64,000 nt of DNA from G032773895 sp965248935 (GTDB lineage Bacteria; Pseudomonadota; Gammaproteobacteria; Pseudomonadales; Cellvibrionaceae). The notes under the pieces are model-generated. The model saw only the letters and a program-made list of their open reading frames with translations. It was not told where the DNA came from and ran no database searches. The position numbers and the translations under genes were made by a program. Positions 37,940 to 46,161 of the stretch are shown in pieces. The stretch lies in NCBI GenBank assembly GCA_965248935.1, contig OZ252214.1:2666001-2730000 (forward strand), written 5' to 3'. Positions within the stretch are counted from its first letter, which is position 1. Every line of letters begins with the position of its first letter.

Positions 37940-38065
37940 CTATTCCCTTAAATTATGGTAGTCCTCTTGAACCCATTGAAGGGCACTTTTTTTATGGGGA
38001 AGAGTGCAGGATACCAGTATCAATACAACCATCGCCGAGAAAAATAGAAACCGGATATTACTCAT
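37940..38065 (-). CDS. 41-residue lipoprotein, possibly a truncated immunity protein
   Basis: ATG 38065 to TAG 37940. N-terminal hydrophobic stretch followed by lipobox LVSC (Cys20), then only 21 residues (TLPHKKSALQWVQEDYHNLRE). It begins 22 bp after the stop of the frameshifted effector-like gene in the same direction, the usual place of an immunity gene. GAAGAGA lies 8 bases before the ATG. Full immunity lipoproteins are much longer, so this is read as a truncated remnant; a genuine small lipoprotein cannot be excluded. Confidence 0.5.
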   Translation of the reverse strand: MSNIRFLFFSAMVVLILVSCTLPHKKSALQWVQEDYHNLRE

Positions 38066-38087
38066 AAGCCATTCTCTTCTTATTAGG

Positions 38088-38991
38088 TTAGCGCTTTACT
38101 TTTATATAGCCATGAAACCCACCAAGGAAATACTCTAGGCTGGGTGCTTGGGAAGCGCTAATTTTACTGGTAGCTGGGGCATGAGGGAAACCCCAGGTAA
38201 AAACCTCCAGCATTATTCTTGTCTTTTCTCTGTCTTTTTTGTCTTTTGCGGTAACCCGATTAACAATGGAAGGGGTAATAATAACAGGGGGTTTATGCAA
38301 ACCTGTTGTATTATCGTATTCAATTATTTTTATATTTGAATTGAGTACCACCCAATGGTTGGGGAAAAACGCTTCTTTACTTTTATCCGCAGTGGAACGA
38401 AATATATTGGCATCGACAAATAGGCATATGGAATGCCCCGCAGTATAGTCGGTTTGAGCGGAGAGTAAAAACCGTATGCTTTTATGAAAGACTTTACTGG
38501 TATAGGCTTCAACAGCGGTATAGCCGGACCTCTGAAACCAACGCTTTAATTTACCCGGTAAGGTGATGCCATCAAATCGTTTACTGGTATTATCATATTT
38601 CGGTTTCACGCTGGTCATTAGCATCCAATCCAACCCCGTTAATGATGATGGATTACGACCTTTGGCTTCTTTTGATGACTCTAGGGTAAGCTTCCCAATA
38701 TGCGATTTCCCGGTAAGGTACAGCTCGAACGTACAAGTCTGGCCTGGTTTTCACTATCACAAAAAGAAACGCTGCCGGGCCGCACAAACTGGCTTTACCT
38801 TGATTAAGCGTACGCCCTATACTGTTAACAGTTTTACTCATCGCCTCAACCAGCTTATCCTTCGGAATATTTGGGTAATGGGCTGATCGATTGGTATTCA
38901 ATTTAAAAGCACTAATTAACGAGAATGCTTTACGCTTTGCCTCGGTATAACCCATGGATAAATCAGTCGTTGATAATGCGGTATTGAGCAT
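38088..38991 (-). pseudogene. frameshifted papain-like (Cys-His) effector-like protein
   Basis: Two overlapping-frame pieces read as one gene. Piece 1 (ATG 38991, after AAGGAAA, to about 38725) ends with SLCGPAAFLFVIV and RPDLYVRAV; piece 2 (from about 38730 to stop 38088) continues ELYLTGKSHIGKLTLESS, GLDWMLMTSV, WFQRSGYTAVEAY, AGHSICLFVDANIF and NHWVVLNS. Joining them gives about 300 residues with a Cys in CGPAAF and a His in NHWVVL, the layout of papain-like effectors linked to type VI secretion; the family call is inference from memory of such proteins. The net shift of one base near 38718-38735 inactivates it unless recoded. Confidence 0.55.
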
Positions 38992-39373
38992 ACTGTATTT
39001 CCTTAATCTATTCCTTTTAATTCCCAATAAAACTGTGAACCAATTTATTGCCTTATTTTATTGCTCTATTTTCACCAATACTATTTTAAATATATTTACC
39101 AAGCTATTATTTATTCACTGGCTATTAATAGGTGAGTTAGTCATAGGCAAATTAGAAAAATAAGGCGTGTCCAATAATAAATAATAATGGGAACAGGGTA
39201 AGTTGGGGTTTTTATAGTAAGGCATACCAATCCAAAAAGTTACGCTAAAAGCCTATATTTTATGTGATAGATATCACGCTACGAGCCAGTTCTGGCGCGT
39301 AAAAACAGGTTTAAGATTTAAGGCTTCGAAAACCAACAACAAATAATATGTACTACTGTTGACTTGCTCCCAC
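38992..39373. other. intergenic region between effector remnant and IS remnant
   Basis: 382 AT-rich bp. Contains a CRP-like palindrome (39263-39278); the 69-codon plus frame at 38954-39163 overlaps the remnant in antisense and is not supported. Confidence 0.35.
39263..39278. promoter_or_regulatory. CRP/Vfr-like binding site
   Basis: TGTGATAGATATCACG, the same 9-of-10 match to TGTGA-N6-TCACA as the site at 2607. It lies about 270 bp upstream of the effector-like pseudogene on the minus strand. Its target is uncertain. Confidence 0.4.
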
Positions 39374-39828
39374 GCACTACTTGTCCGGGATAATGTCATA
39401 TCGCCAGACTTATCTGGCGATTATTAAGTTCATTGATTTTAGCTCAACCAAGCAAAGCTTCAGGGTCAGAATTGTCTTACGGCCCTGATGGTAAATCTTA
39501 ACCAATAGAGACGTGATTAAAGCGATATAAATTTGTGTCTTGACTGAGTTTTCACTTCGACCTAAATATTTCTTAAGTTTCAGATTGTGTTTTATCCACT
39601 TAAAAAATAACTCCATCGCCCACCGCTTCTTGTCGATGCCAGCTTTACTCTTGTTGGCGATCTTCTCGAAAGTACCTTTTGGTCGTCCTGTCATTCGCTC
39701 GCCAATGGGTATGTTTGTACATGTTGCCGTGCCTGTATTGTGAGTCGTATCATTGGGTTTTACCCTTAAAATACAGTAACGGCAACCCCTTTAGCTATAT
39801 ACCCCAAATTTATCCCGGACAGTAGTGC
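39374..39828. mobile_element. 455-bp internally deleted IS4-like element with both inverted repeats
   Basis: The left end GCACTACTTGTCCGGGATAA (39374-39393) and the reverse complement of the right end (39810-39828, GCACTACTGTCCGGGATAA) are identical but for one extra T. Between them lies only the C-terminal third of a transposase (minus strand). A nearly complete MITE-like deletion derivative that could be mobilised in trans. No target-site duplication was recognised in the immediate flanks. Confidence 0.75.
39410..39790 (-). pseudogene. C-terminal transposase fragment of an IS4-family element
   Basis: Open frame of 126 codons without a start, preceded by TAA. Contains KRWAMELFFKWIKHNLKLKKYLG, the YREK-like C-terminal region of DDE transposases of the IS4 group, and upstream RYCILRVKPNDTTHN. 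The N-terminal two thirds with the first catalytic Asp residues are missing. Confidence 0.75.
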
Positions 39829-40042
39829 GGTCCTCCGTGGGAATTCATAAAGGGGATTACAGCATGGAGAACTGGGGTTAGTATGTTGGCTCTGCGGTGA
39901 AAGCACCGGCATATTTGATCTTTACTCCATGCCACCGTTTAGAGAGGGGCTTTTTAGTTGATAGTGCAAGTTGATAGTACGAGTTGAAAGCACGTATATA
40001 AGCATTGAGTTTGATTGAAGAAATTAATTTTGGGATACATTG

Positions 40043-40720
40043 ATGTTAATTATTTTTGATTGCGATGGGGTACTTGTTGATACGGAAGGTAAAAGCGCAG
40101 ACGTTTTTTCCAACGTGTTAAAAAAAAATGGGGTGAATCTCACTGCACAACACTGTATGACACAGTTTCGGGGGTGGACGTTAAAAAAATGTGAAGAATG
40201 GCTAATCAAAAATAAAACGAATGAATTTAACCATGGGGTATACCCTGCGGATTTTATTTCGCAAATTAATGATGCCACTCTTACTGGTTTTGAATCGGGT
40301 GTTGAGCCTATTGAGGGGGTGTGTAAGTTAGTTAATACTTTAGTTCGGCGACAAATTGCGTTTTGTGTTGCGTCAAATGGTGAACACCGAAAAATGAATA
40401 TGACGCTGTCGGCTTCGGGTTTGTTACCTTATTTCGCAGGAAAAATATTTAGCGCTCAAGATGTTGCCATTGGAAAACCCAGCCCAGCCCTTTTTCTCCA
40501 CGCGGCCCATAGTATGGGTTACCCCCCAGAAAAATGTTGGGTTATCGAGGACTCTCCCTCAGGAGTCCAAGCAGCCTTAGCTGCTGGCATGAATGTAATT
40601 GCTTACTCTCCCTCCAAGAACACCGAGTTGCAAATAGAGGAGCGGGTAAGGGTATTGGCCTCTATGTCCGAAGTTGAGGATATGCTGCTAGAGCCCCTGT
40701 TAAGTGTCATTATTGAATGA
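40043..40720 (+). CDS. HAD-superfamily phosphatase (beta-phosphoglucomutase-like)
   Basis: 225 residues, soluble. The HAD motifs are complete: nucleophile DCDGVLVDTE (Asp6, Asp8), motif II CVASNGEH, motif III Lys in AIGKPSPALF and motif IV VIEDSPSGVQAA. The alpha-helical cap is of the C1 type found in phosphoglycolate phosphatases and beta-phosphoglucomutases (YniC/GPP-like). ATG 40043 follows GGGA; the TTG at 40040 is in frame but adjacent. Substrate unknown; no sugar genes adjoin it. Confidence 0.85.
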   Translation: MLIIFDCDGVLVDTEGKSADVFSNVLKKNGVNLTAQHCMTQFRGWTLKKCEEWLIKNKTNEFNHGVYPADFISQINDATLTGFESGVEPIEGVCKLVNTLVRRQIAFCVASNGEHRKMNMTLSASGLLPYFAGKIFSAQDVAIGKPSPALFLHAAHSMGYPPEKCWVIEDSPSGVQAALAAGMNVIAYSPSKNTELQIEERVRVLASMSEVEDMLLEPLLSVIIE

Positions 40721-40738
40721 GTGTTAACAGGTATTAGG

Positions 40739-41038
40739 CTAACCTGTCTTTTCGCTGTCGATAGGGGCAACCATATCGTGATGTTCTAACCAAGCTAAAA
40801 CCGATTGACGACTGTTTAGCATATCCTGATAAGTTTTGAGCATCATTGAGTTTGGACTAGAGGATTTTTTAATTTGAGTAATTCGGTCTTCAAGAAACGC
40901 TATGTCCTGTATGATCTTTGAGTGAACAGCACTTACCTGGACTTTATTCCGACCAATAACAATGCAGGGCTCTTCATCCGCTGCGGAGTCTGAAGACTGG
41001 GAGGGTTTGATTTGGGGGGCGTCGTTGATTTCATCCAT
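40739..41038 (-). CDS. hypothetical protein, small acidic/coiled-coil
   Basis: 99 residues from ATG 41038, which has AGGAAA 7 bases upstream; an in-frame TTG at 41095 would add 19 basic residues without a ribosome site. Residues about 35-80 (VQVSAVHSKIIQDIAFLEDRI) form a predicted helix or coiled coil. No recognised family. It lies convergent to the HAD gene, 18 bp apart. Confidence 0.5.
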   Translation of the reverse strand: MDEINDAPQIKPSQSSDSAADEEPCIVIGRNKVQVSAVHSKIIQDIAFLEDRITQIKKSSSPNSMMLKTYQDMLNSRQSVLAWLEHHDMVAPIDSEKTG

Positions 41039-41362
41039 TTTTGATTTCCTGCTGGCCTTATGAGCCAGTTTTGTACACAAGGTCTTTGCCTTCAAGAGTA
41101 TGGATAATAATAATGAATATTTCCATAAAGCGTGGTTTTAAATTGTAATTTTCAGCTTTTTCTCTGTCTTTTTCCGATAAAAATAGTTGAATTTGATTAA
41201 GTATTGTACAAAATTCCACATGGTGGCGCCAAAAATACCAAAAACAAATTAAAGAAAATTGAGATACGTATCACTTTTGAATTTGAAATGCTTGGAAATA
41301 AAAGTGAAATAATTGTTTGTTTTATTCTTGATTGGTACAGACAATAAGCGACACCGAAAGCA
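41039..41362. other. intergenic region upstream of the small hypothetical gene
   Basis: 324 AT-rich bp holding a weak CRP-like palindrome at 41260-41275 (TGAGATACGTATCACT). No gene or repeat was recognised. Confidence 0.35.
41260..41275. promoter_or_regulatory. weak CRP/Vfr-like site
   Basis: TGAGA-TACGTA-TCACT matches 8 of 10 consensus half-site bases. It is the third CRP-like site noticed, and the second in the accessory zone. Confidence 0.3.
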
Positions 41363-42094
41363 TTAGGGTTTTGCTATTAAAGCATCCAAGAATTCGGGAA
41401 GGCCGCGCCCACTGGATGCTAACCGAGATTTTTCTTCGGCTATTTTTACATTAAGTTGAGGGTCTTGAATTTCTGTAATGGCTTCAAGTGCCGCGTTGCG
41501 CCATTCTTCGTTATTGGTTTCAATGGCAAAACGTAGTAGTAAGTTCGTTGCTTTGGGGGGAGTTTGGCTTTTAATATGGAAAATAACGGCCAATACATAC
41601 CACCGTGGTAATTCAGGAAGTTTTATTATCCGAATGCCTAAGATATTGGTCACGGTATTGGTATAGTGATAATCCAAATAACTGGAAGTGGGCAGGGCGG
41701 AAGGTGACCCTAAAGCGGTATAGGCTAGCTCTCCGGGTAGGGCTTCGAGATAATCTAAAGCAATATTGATATTGGGTGATTTACCTTCGAGCCAATCCAA
41801 CATTGTTTTTGCGTAAATTCGAGTATATGTATCATTATGCTGTAGCTTTGAGGTTAGTACTGCAATAGCGTCTTCCCCGCCTTTTAGCAACTGTGATTCT
41901 TGATCGAGGTAGTGTTCACCTGTAGCGGTTAAAAGGTTTTCAAATAGGGTTTCCATCGACATGGGTTTTACCTTTTTTTCATTGTTTTGAACATGACAGG
42001 CGGAAAGAGCAATTACAAGAAAAAACGTTGTAATAGCAAATTTTGCATAAACATTGCGTAATACATTTTGTATCAAGGAGTAAATTCCCACCAT
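41363..42094 (-). CDS. lipoprotein overlapping the PAD gene, candidate immunity protein
   Basis: 243 residues. N-terminal hydrophobic segment then lipobox LSAC (Cys33), so a periplasm-facing lipoprotein. The mature part is helical with repeats of HEAT/armadillo character (TRIYAKTMLDWL, RWYVLAVIFHI, LLLRFAIETNNEEWRNAALEAI). Its ATG lies 22 bases inside the end of the PAD gene, in another frame, so it is translationally coupled to it. Position, overlap and envelope location are those of an immunity protein; no family is recognised and the immunity role is inference. Confidence 0.65.
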   Translation of the reverse strand: MVGIYSLIQNVLRNVYAKFAITTFFLVIALSACHVQNNEKKVKPMSMETLFENLLTATGEHYLDQESQLLKGGEDAIAVLTSKLQHNDTYTRIYAKTMLDWLEGKSPNINIALDYLEALPGELAYTALGSPSALPTSSYLDYHYTNTVTNILGIRIIKLPELPRWYVLAVIFHIKSQTPPKATNLLLRFAIETNNEEWRNAALEAITEIQDPQLNVKIAEEKSRLASSGRGLPEFLDALIAKP

Positions 42095-44061
42095 TTTGTT
42101 TTTGGTGCGGTACGCAGTGTATTGGTGCCGCAGTGTACTTCACCCAAGTTGATATGATATTCATACCAATCATCAATGTATTTAACGGTTAACCCTAAAG
42201 CCGTTAATTTGGTTTTTAAATCCTCTTCGAAAAGGTCTTTCCCCCCAACAACTGGCCCAAAGGGTTTTGGAATAATGCAATGTTTATTAAGTACTAACAT
42301 ATTGACCATTCCCGTTGTAAGGGCATCGGCGTATGCTGGACCATGTGGGCTTGGCATAAATATAATTGGAACCTCAATAACATCTGTGACGGGGTTTATT
42401 CCAATTTCTTTTTCAAACTGCTTTTTAATCGCATCCAATTTAAGTTGCTTTGCTTTATTAAAGGTGTCTAGCGAACTGGCTGTTGCCAAGGCTCCCAATC
42501 CAGGTATACCCGTATCCAGGAAATCCTTTATTGTGACTTCTGCTTTTTTTGAAGTCTTATTTTTATTGAAATACCTATTTGTTAAAAGTTTATCTCCTCC
42601 ATGAGCTGCCTTGTTATCTTTCAATATCTTGTATGCTAGTTTAGGGCTTGCCAATAGCATTTTGAAGCCCTTTCCTCCAGTCGAGGGAACGAATGTCATT
42701 AACTCGTCTACATGCCCTACTAATAACCAACTGGTATCCACTTCTATGGGTTTTTGAACAATTTGTTTATTTAGAAATGCCTTGAATTCGGGGTCTATTA
42801 AATCACCGAGACGGCCAGGGCCATAATAGATGCGACCGAAAGGGAAGTCTTTGCCTGCTTGAGATTGTGTCGGCGGCGTCACTTCAAGGTTGCCTGTTGA
42901 ATTAAATGTGTTGTTTGGATCGACAATACCCACTTCAGTATACCCAAAGTTGGGTGCTAAAAGTGATTTAGGGTAAAGCTCTAACCCCCGGCCTCTAGGT
43001 GGACGGGTTACGGTTGTCATTGCATGGTTTGGCAAACATGAAAAGCCAATCTCCATACAATCCTGCATCCATATATCATTTGATGCATGGCTTTCATCCA
43101 ACGAACACCCAGCGGCAGAGGCGTGTGTTTTCAGCTCATTGCGAAATCGACGATTGCTATTTCCTGCATTCACAACATAGACCTTTGTAGCTGGGTCTTT
43201 ATGATTGGGTATCATCCAGGGGGCAACCCTAATCTTCGCGTTTTCGTCGTAGTCTTTTCCGGCGGTATTCGAGACTGAGAATTTGAGGCTAATCTCTCCA
43301 TCAAAGCCATCCCCGGCGTATTCCAATGCTTCCATTCCCAGCGCTTTTTCTGTGAAATTAAGGTCGGGAAATTTATAAGTTTTGCCTTTTGTCGGCCCAA
43401 TAATCTCTTTGCCGCCAGCAGCCTTACTATCGAAAATTCGAATTCGTTTTGCGTCTGCTGCGCTAACGGACAATTCTGCTTTGAATGTACTTGGGGGGGG
43501 AGAGCCGCCTTCCATGCGTATCACTAGGGGTGCGATTTCGTCTTTGTCATTACCGCCATTTATTTTGTCATCCGCATTGTCAAGTGTACTTGCGTTGTCG
43601 TCGTCATCATTATTGCATAGGATTATGGCGCCTTTTTTTCCTGCCCCCCACTCCCAAGTATCCAAACCTTTCCAGTCTGCATCCACGGCACCATCGCGGT
43701 CTGCATCTAAATGCATATGAATAATTTTGGTCTTGAGTTTCAGCTCTATTACGGAAGTGGTTTGGGCAACCAGGGTGCCTTTTTTCTCAACTTTAGCGGG
43801 TAGGCAGCCATCCTTTTCCCCTTTGGCGGTATAATCACCTTCCTTTTGGCTTCCAAAGTCCGCTGTTCCATCCGCTTCGGTTAATTTATTCCCTAGGCCG
43901 TTTACTTCGACTGTTACGTCCTTAATAGGGTTGCCGTCTTGATCTAAAACGAGAACAATTAATGTCCCTTTCTTTAACGGACAGTCCTGTTTAATATTAT
44001 CACATTCAATATTCGCATTTTTATCACTGCTCGGTGGTGCGGGCTTGGTTTGATTGGTCAT
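42073..44061 (-). CDS. protein-arginine deiminase (vertebrate-type PAD), candidate secreted effector
   Basis: 662 residues, close to human PAD4 (663). Converts peptidyl-arginine to citrulline. The catalytic residues are all in their PAD contexts: Asp334 (WMQDCMEIGF), His450 and Asp452 (LLVGHVDELMTFVP) and Cys644 (GEVHCGTNTLR). PRGRGLELYP keeps both substrate-binding Arg, and GNLEVTPP matches human PAD. The Ca-binding middle domain is present too (LDADRDGAVDADWKG about 118-132, then an Asp-rich loop 150-175). The N-terminus (about 30-110) is an Ig/carboxypeptidase-regulatory-like beta domain instead of the animal cupredoxin-like domain. There is no signal peptide, so another export route is needed if secreted. 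Upstream partner at 44092, lipoprotein overlapping its end. Confidence 0.88.
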   Translation of the reverse strand: MTNQTKPAPPSSDKNANIECDNIKQDCPLKKGTLIVLVLDQDGNPIKDVTVEVNGLGNKLTEADGTADFGSQKEGDYTAKGEKDGCLPAKVEKKGTLVAQTTSVIELKLKTKIIHMHLDADRDGAVDADWKGLDTWEWGAGKKGAIILCNNDDDDNASTLDNADDKINGGNDKDEIAPLVIRMEGGSPPPSTFKAELSVSAADAKRIRIFDSKAAGGKEIIGPTKGKTYKFPDLNFTEKALGMEALEYAGDGFDGEISLKFSVSNTAGKDYDENAKIRVAPWMIPNHKDPATKVYVVNAGNSNRRFRNELKTHASAAGCSLDESHASNDIWMQDCMEIGFSCLPNHAMTTVTRPPRGRGLELYPKSLLAPNFGYTEVGIVDPNNTFNSTGNLEVTPPTQSQAGKDFPFGRIYYGPGRLGDLIDPEFKAFLNKQIVQKPIEVDTSWLLVGHVDELMTFVPSTGGKGFKMLLASPKLAYKILKDNKAAHGGDKLLTNRYFNKNKTSKKAEVTIKDFLDTGIPGLGALATASSLDTFNKAKQLKLDAIKKQFEKEIGINPVTDVIEVPIIFMPSPHGPAYADALTTGMVNMLVLNKHCIIPKPFGPVVGGKDLFEEDLKTKLTALGLTVKYIDDWYEYHINLGEVHCGTNTLRTAPKTKWWEFTP

Positions 44062-44091
44062 TGTCCGTTTCTTTATCCGTGATTTAAAAAA

Positions 44092-44874
44092 CTATGCTTG
44101 AGCTTCACTAAGTTGATTTTCTGATGCCAATACTTGGTTTAACCAAATTAGCGAGCGGCTTTCCAGCCGAACTGCTCGCAACTCCGGGTCAATACTATTT
44201 GTGTCGTAGAGGGTGCGTTCTATCCAAGGGTATAGTGGGTCACGAATACATGACTGACCAAATACAAACATAAGAATGGTGACTAAACATTGAGACCTTT
44301 GTGATTTGAACTCTAGCTCACTGCATTTTTTTCTAGCGTATTCAATTAGGTTTTGTGCTGGTTTATCGCCAATAAATTTGGCCTTGGCCGGGTGAATGTG
44401 TTTTAACTTCTTCAGTACATCTTGAACAAAGTGTTCGTCTGATATTTCCAATGGCGTATGGATGCTTTTTTTTATTTCACCCAAGGCTTGCCAAGTATTG
44501 ATTTGTTTCACCCCAGAGACATTGTCCATATAGTTGCTCACCCATTCATGCAATTGAGTTGCAGAATGCATTTGAATTTTTTTACTATTTCTTTTTAATA
44601 TCGTGCTTGCCCAGGGGTATTGTGGGTCTATATCGAAGCCACTGCCAAATAGAAAACACAGGTCGATATAGAAACGTACGGGGCCTCTCTGAGAGAAACC
44701 GTATTGATGTGCTTTATCGATACAGTTTGAAACGATAAATCTAATCTGGTCGTCGCCTAAAATCTTCGATAACTTTGGTGAAAATACACGACAGTGTTCA
44801 ACCATTTCGGTTTTGAATTTAGCGAGAGCCGAATTTTTAAGAACCTCTATTTGATCTTCTCTAAAAGTAAGCAT
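44092..44874 (-). CDS. conserved protein upstream of PAD, candidate effector adaptor
   Basis: 260 residues, soluble, helical, from ATG 44874 with GGAAAG upstream; an in-frame TTG 44925 would add 17 residues without ribosome site. Contains two internal copies of the pattern G-F/Y-x-x-[FG]-DP-x-YPWA (FDIDPQYPWA about 85-94 and CIRDPLYPWI about 218-227), suggesting a duplicated domain. It resembles conserved hypothetical proteins that, as I recall, are encoded next to type VI secretion effectors; treat that as inference. It ends 31 bp before the PAD start, so the three genes 44092, 42073 and 41363 form one operon. Confidence 0.6.
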   Translation of the reverse strand: MLTFREDQIEVLKNSALAKFKTEMVEHCRVFSPKLSKILGDDQIRFIVSNCIDKAHQYGFSQRGPVRFYIDLCFLFGSGFDIDPQYPWASTILKRNSKKIQMHSATQLHEWVSNYMDNVSGVKQINTWQALGEIKKSIHTPLEISDEHFVQDVLKKLKHIHPAKAKFIGDKPAQNLIEYARKKCSELEFKSQRSQCLVTILMFVFGQSCIRDPLYPWIERTLYDTNSIDPELRAVRLESRSLIWLNQVLASENQLSEAQA

Positions 44875-45600
44875 GGCTTTTCTTTCCGAAGTTTTTAGCC
44901 ATGATATATGAATTGTCAACTGCAAATAAGAGACTTATCTATCTTAATGATCACTTTATTTTGCTATATTTTTTTCGTTTAAATTTCTCTCAATTATTTT
45001 TGTGTGAGTCTGGTCGCGTCATTCATTTTGTTGGTGCAAATATCATTAAAATGGCGTTAGTTTTATAGGTTTTTCTTTATGTACGCATTGTTGTTAGACG
45101 AATCTCATATTGTTTTTAGAGAAGGTGCGAATATGAAAAAAAGTGAATAATGTGTGGTGAAAAAGAAATTTTTATGATGTGTTAATCATTTTTATGACAT
45201 CCGCAGAAGTTGAGTAACTAGATATTGAGCGACCAAAAATTAAATGGTAATCGCCACGTCTAATAGATAGATCTTTGTACGTATTTTTCTGTGATGGGTC
45301 CCTGCTATTTATAAGCAGAGTATGTAAACGTTAAGATAATGTTAGAGGCAAATAGGGTATTAGGAGGAAAAGAGATAAGAGAGGCAGGGTGTAATAAGCG
45401 AATTTGTGAAAAAACAGGGGTTGTAGGGGGTATAGTTTTATTAAGGCCAACAGAAAGAGGATCTGTCTGGCATTGGGTGTTTGGGTGGCCTAGTCGGGTT
45501 TTTTCATCTGTGAGTTTGCTAAACTCCACGGAGAGCGTGATTTTTTGAGGTGTCCTAACGGTTGGCCTGATACATCCTACCAGTCATAGAAAACACTTCT
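44875..45600. other. intergenic region holding the first copy of a long direct repeat
   Basis: 726 bp. The left part (44875-45389) is AT-rich with no recognised gene and should contain the promoter of the PAD operon. The right part is repeat copy 1 (45390-45557). The open frames inside the repeat (45339-45548 plus, 45305-45529 minus) are not preserved in copy 2 and are rejected as genes. Confidence 0.45.
45390..45557 (+). repeat. long direct repeat, copy 1
   Basis: About 168 bp, from GTAATAAGCG to GAGGTGTCCTA, closely similar by eye to 46463-46638. Shared blocks include GAAAAAACAGGGGTTGTAGG, CTGGCATTGGGTGTTTG and CATCTGTGAGTTTGCTAAAC. In copy 2 the same end carries the ribosome site and ATG of the gene at 46638; here the ATG position reads AACGG. 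Confidence 0.85.
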
Positions 45601-46161
45601 CTACGAATTATTTCTATGATCTTTGGAGGCGTTCGAAAGCTTGTCTCTCCAGTCGCTATTTGTGGAATATTCATCCAGTATTTGAGATCGCTCTATAGGT
45701 GATAGTGAATTCCAATAGGGTGTCCATGCTTCGTGATACCATTGGGCTGTGTCTCCCTGTCGCCAAGCGGAGGAGTCGCAGCCTAGTTCTGGAAAAGCTT
45801 CCCATGGAGGAAGGCATACTTTGGACGAGTTTAGATTTTTAAGTTGTTCGGAAAATTCGTTGTTTTCGCTAATTACTTGAGTTAACGCTATTCTGGGGTT
45901 CAAGCGAAGCGTATGTACCAAAATATTGGGGTGTTTATTGGACTCGTGTTCTATACAAAATGGCAATGCAATAACCGACTGTTTTCGCCAGCCAAAGATG
46001 CCTGACTTGGACACTATCTCGACTGACTTTATTTCTCGCTTGTCGCATAAACAGCATCGTTCTGGATAGAACAACCTATTGTCCGAATCAAGTAGGCTGA
46101 TAGATTCTTCAGACAAATAAAATGAAGTCTCCAATAGATTTGGGTAACCCAAAAATGCCAA
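45601..46161 (-). CDS. hypothetical protein with Cys/His metal-ribbon motif
   Basis: 186 residues, soluble. A C-C-x-x-C pattern (ERCCLCDKR about 35-43) and a later FCIEHE suggest a zinc ribbon in the N-terminal half; the C-terminal half is Trp-rich (WRQGDTAQWYHEAWTPYW). TTG start at 46161 with AGGAAA 6 bases upstream; no in-frame ATG fits. No family recognised. It is the only gene between the two copies of the long direct repeat, so it may have arrived as a cassette. Confidence 0.55.
   Translation of the reverse strand: MAFLGYPNLLETSFYLSEESISLLDSDNRLFYPERCCLCDKREIKSVEIVSKSGIFGWRKQSVIALPFCIEHESNKHPNILVHTLRLNPRIALTQVISENNEFSEQLKNLNSSKVCLPPWEAFPELGCDSSAWRQGDTAQWYHEAWTPYWNSLSPIERSQILDEYSTNSDWRDKLSNASKDHRNNS

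Noticed and set aside
42176..42604. 142-codon plus-strand frame
   Set aside because: Antisense shadow of the PAD gene.
45339..45548. 69-codon frame in the first copy of the long repeat
   Set aside because: Not kept in the second copy and without ribosome site.
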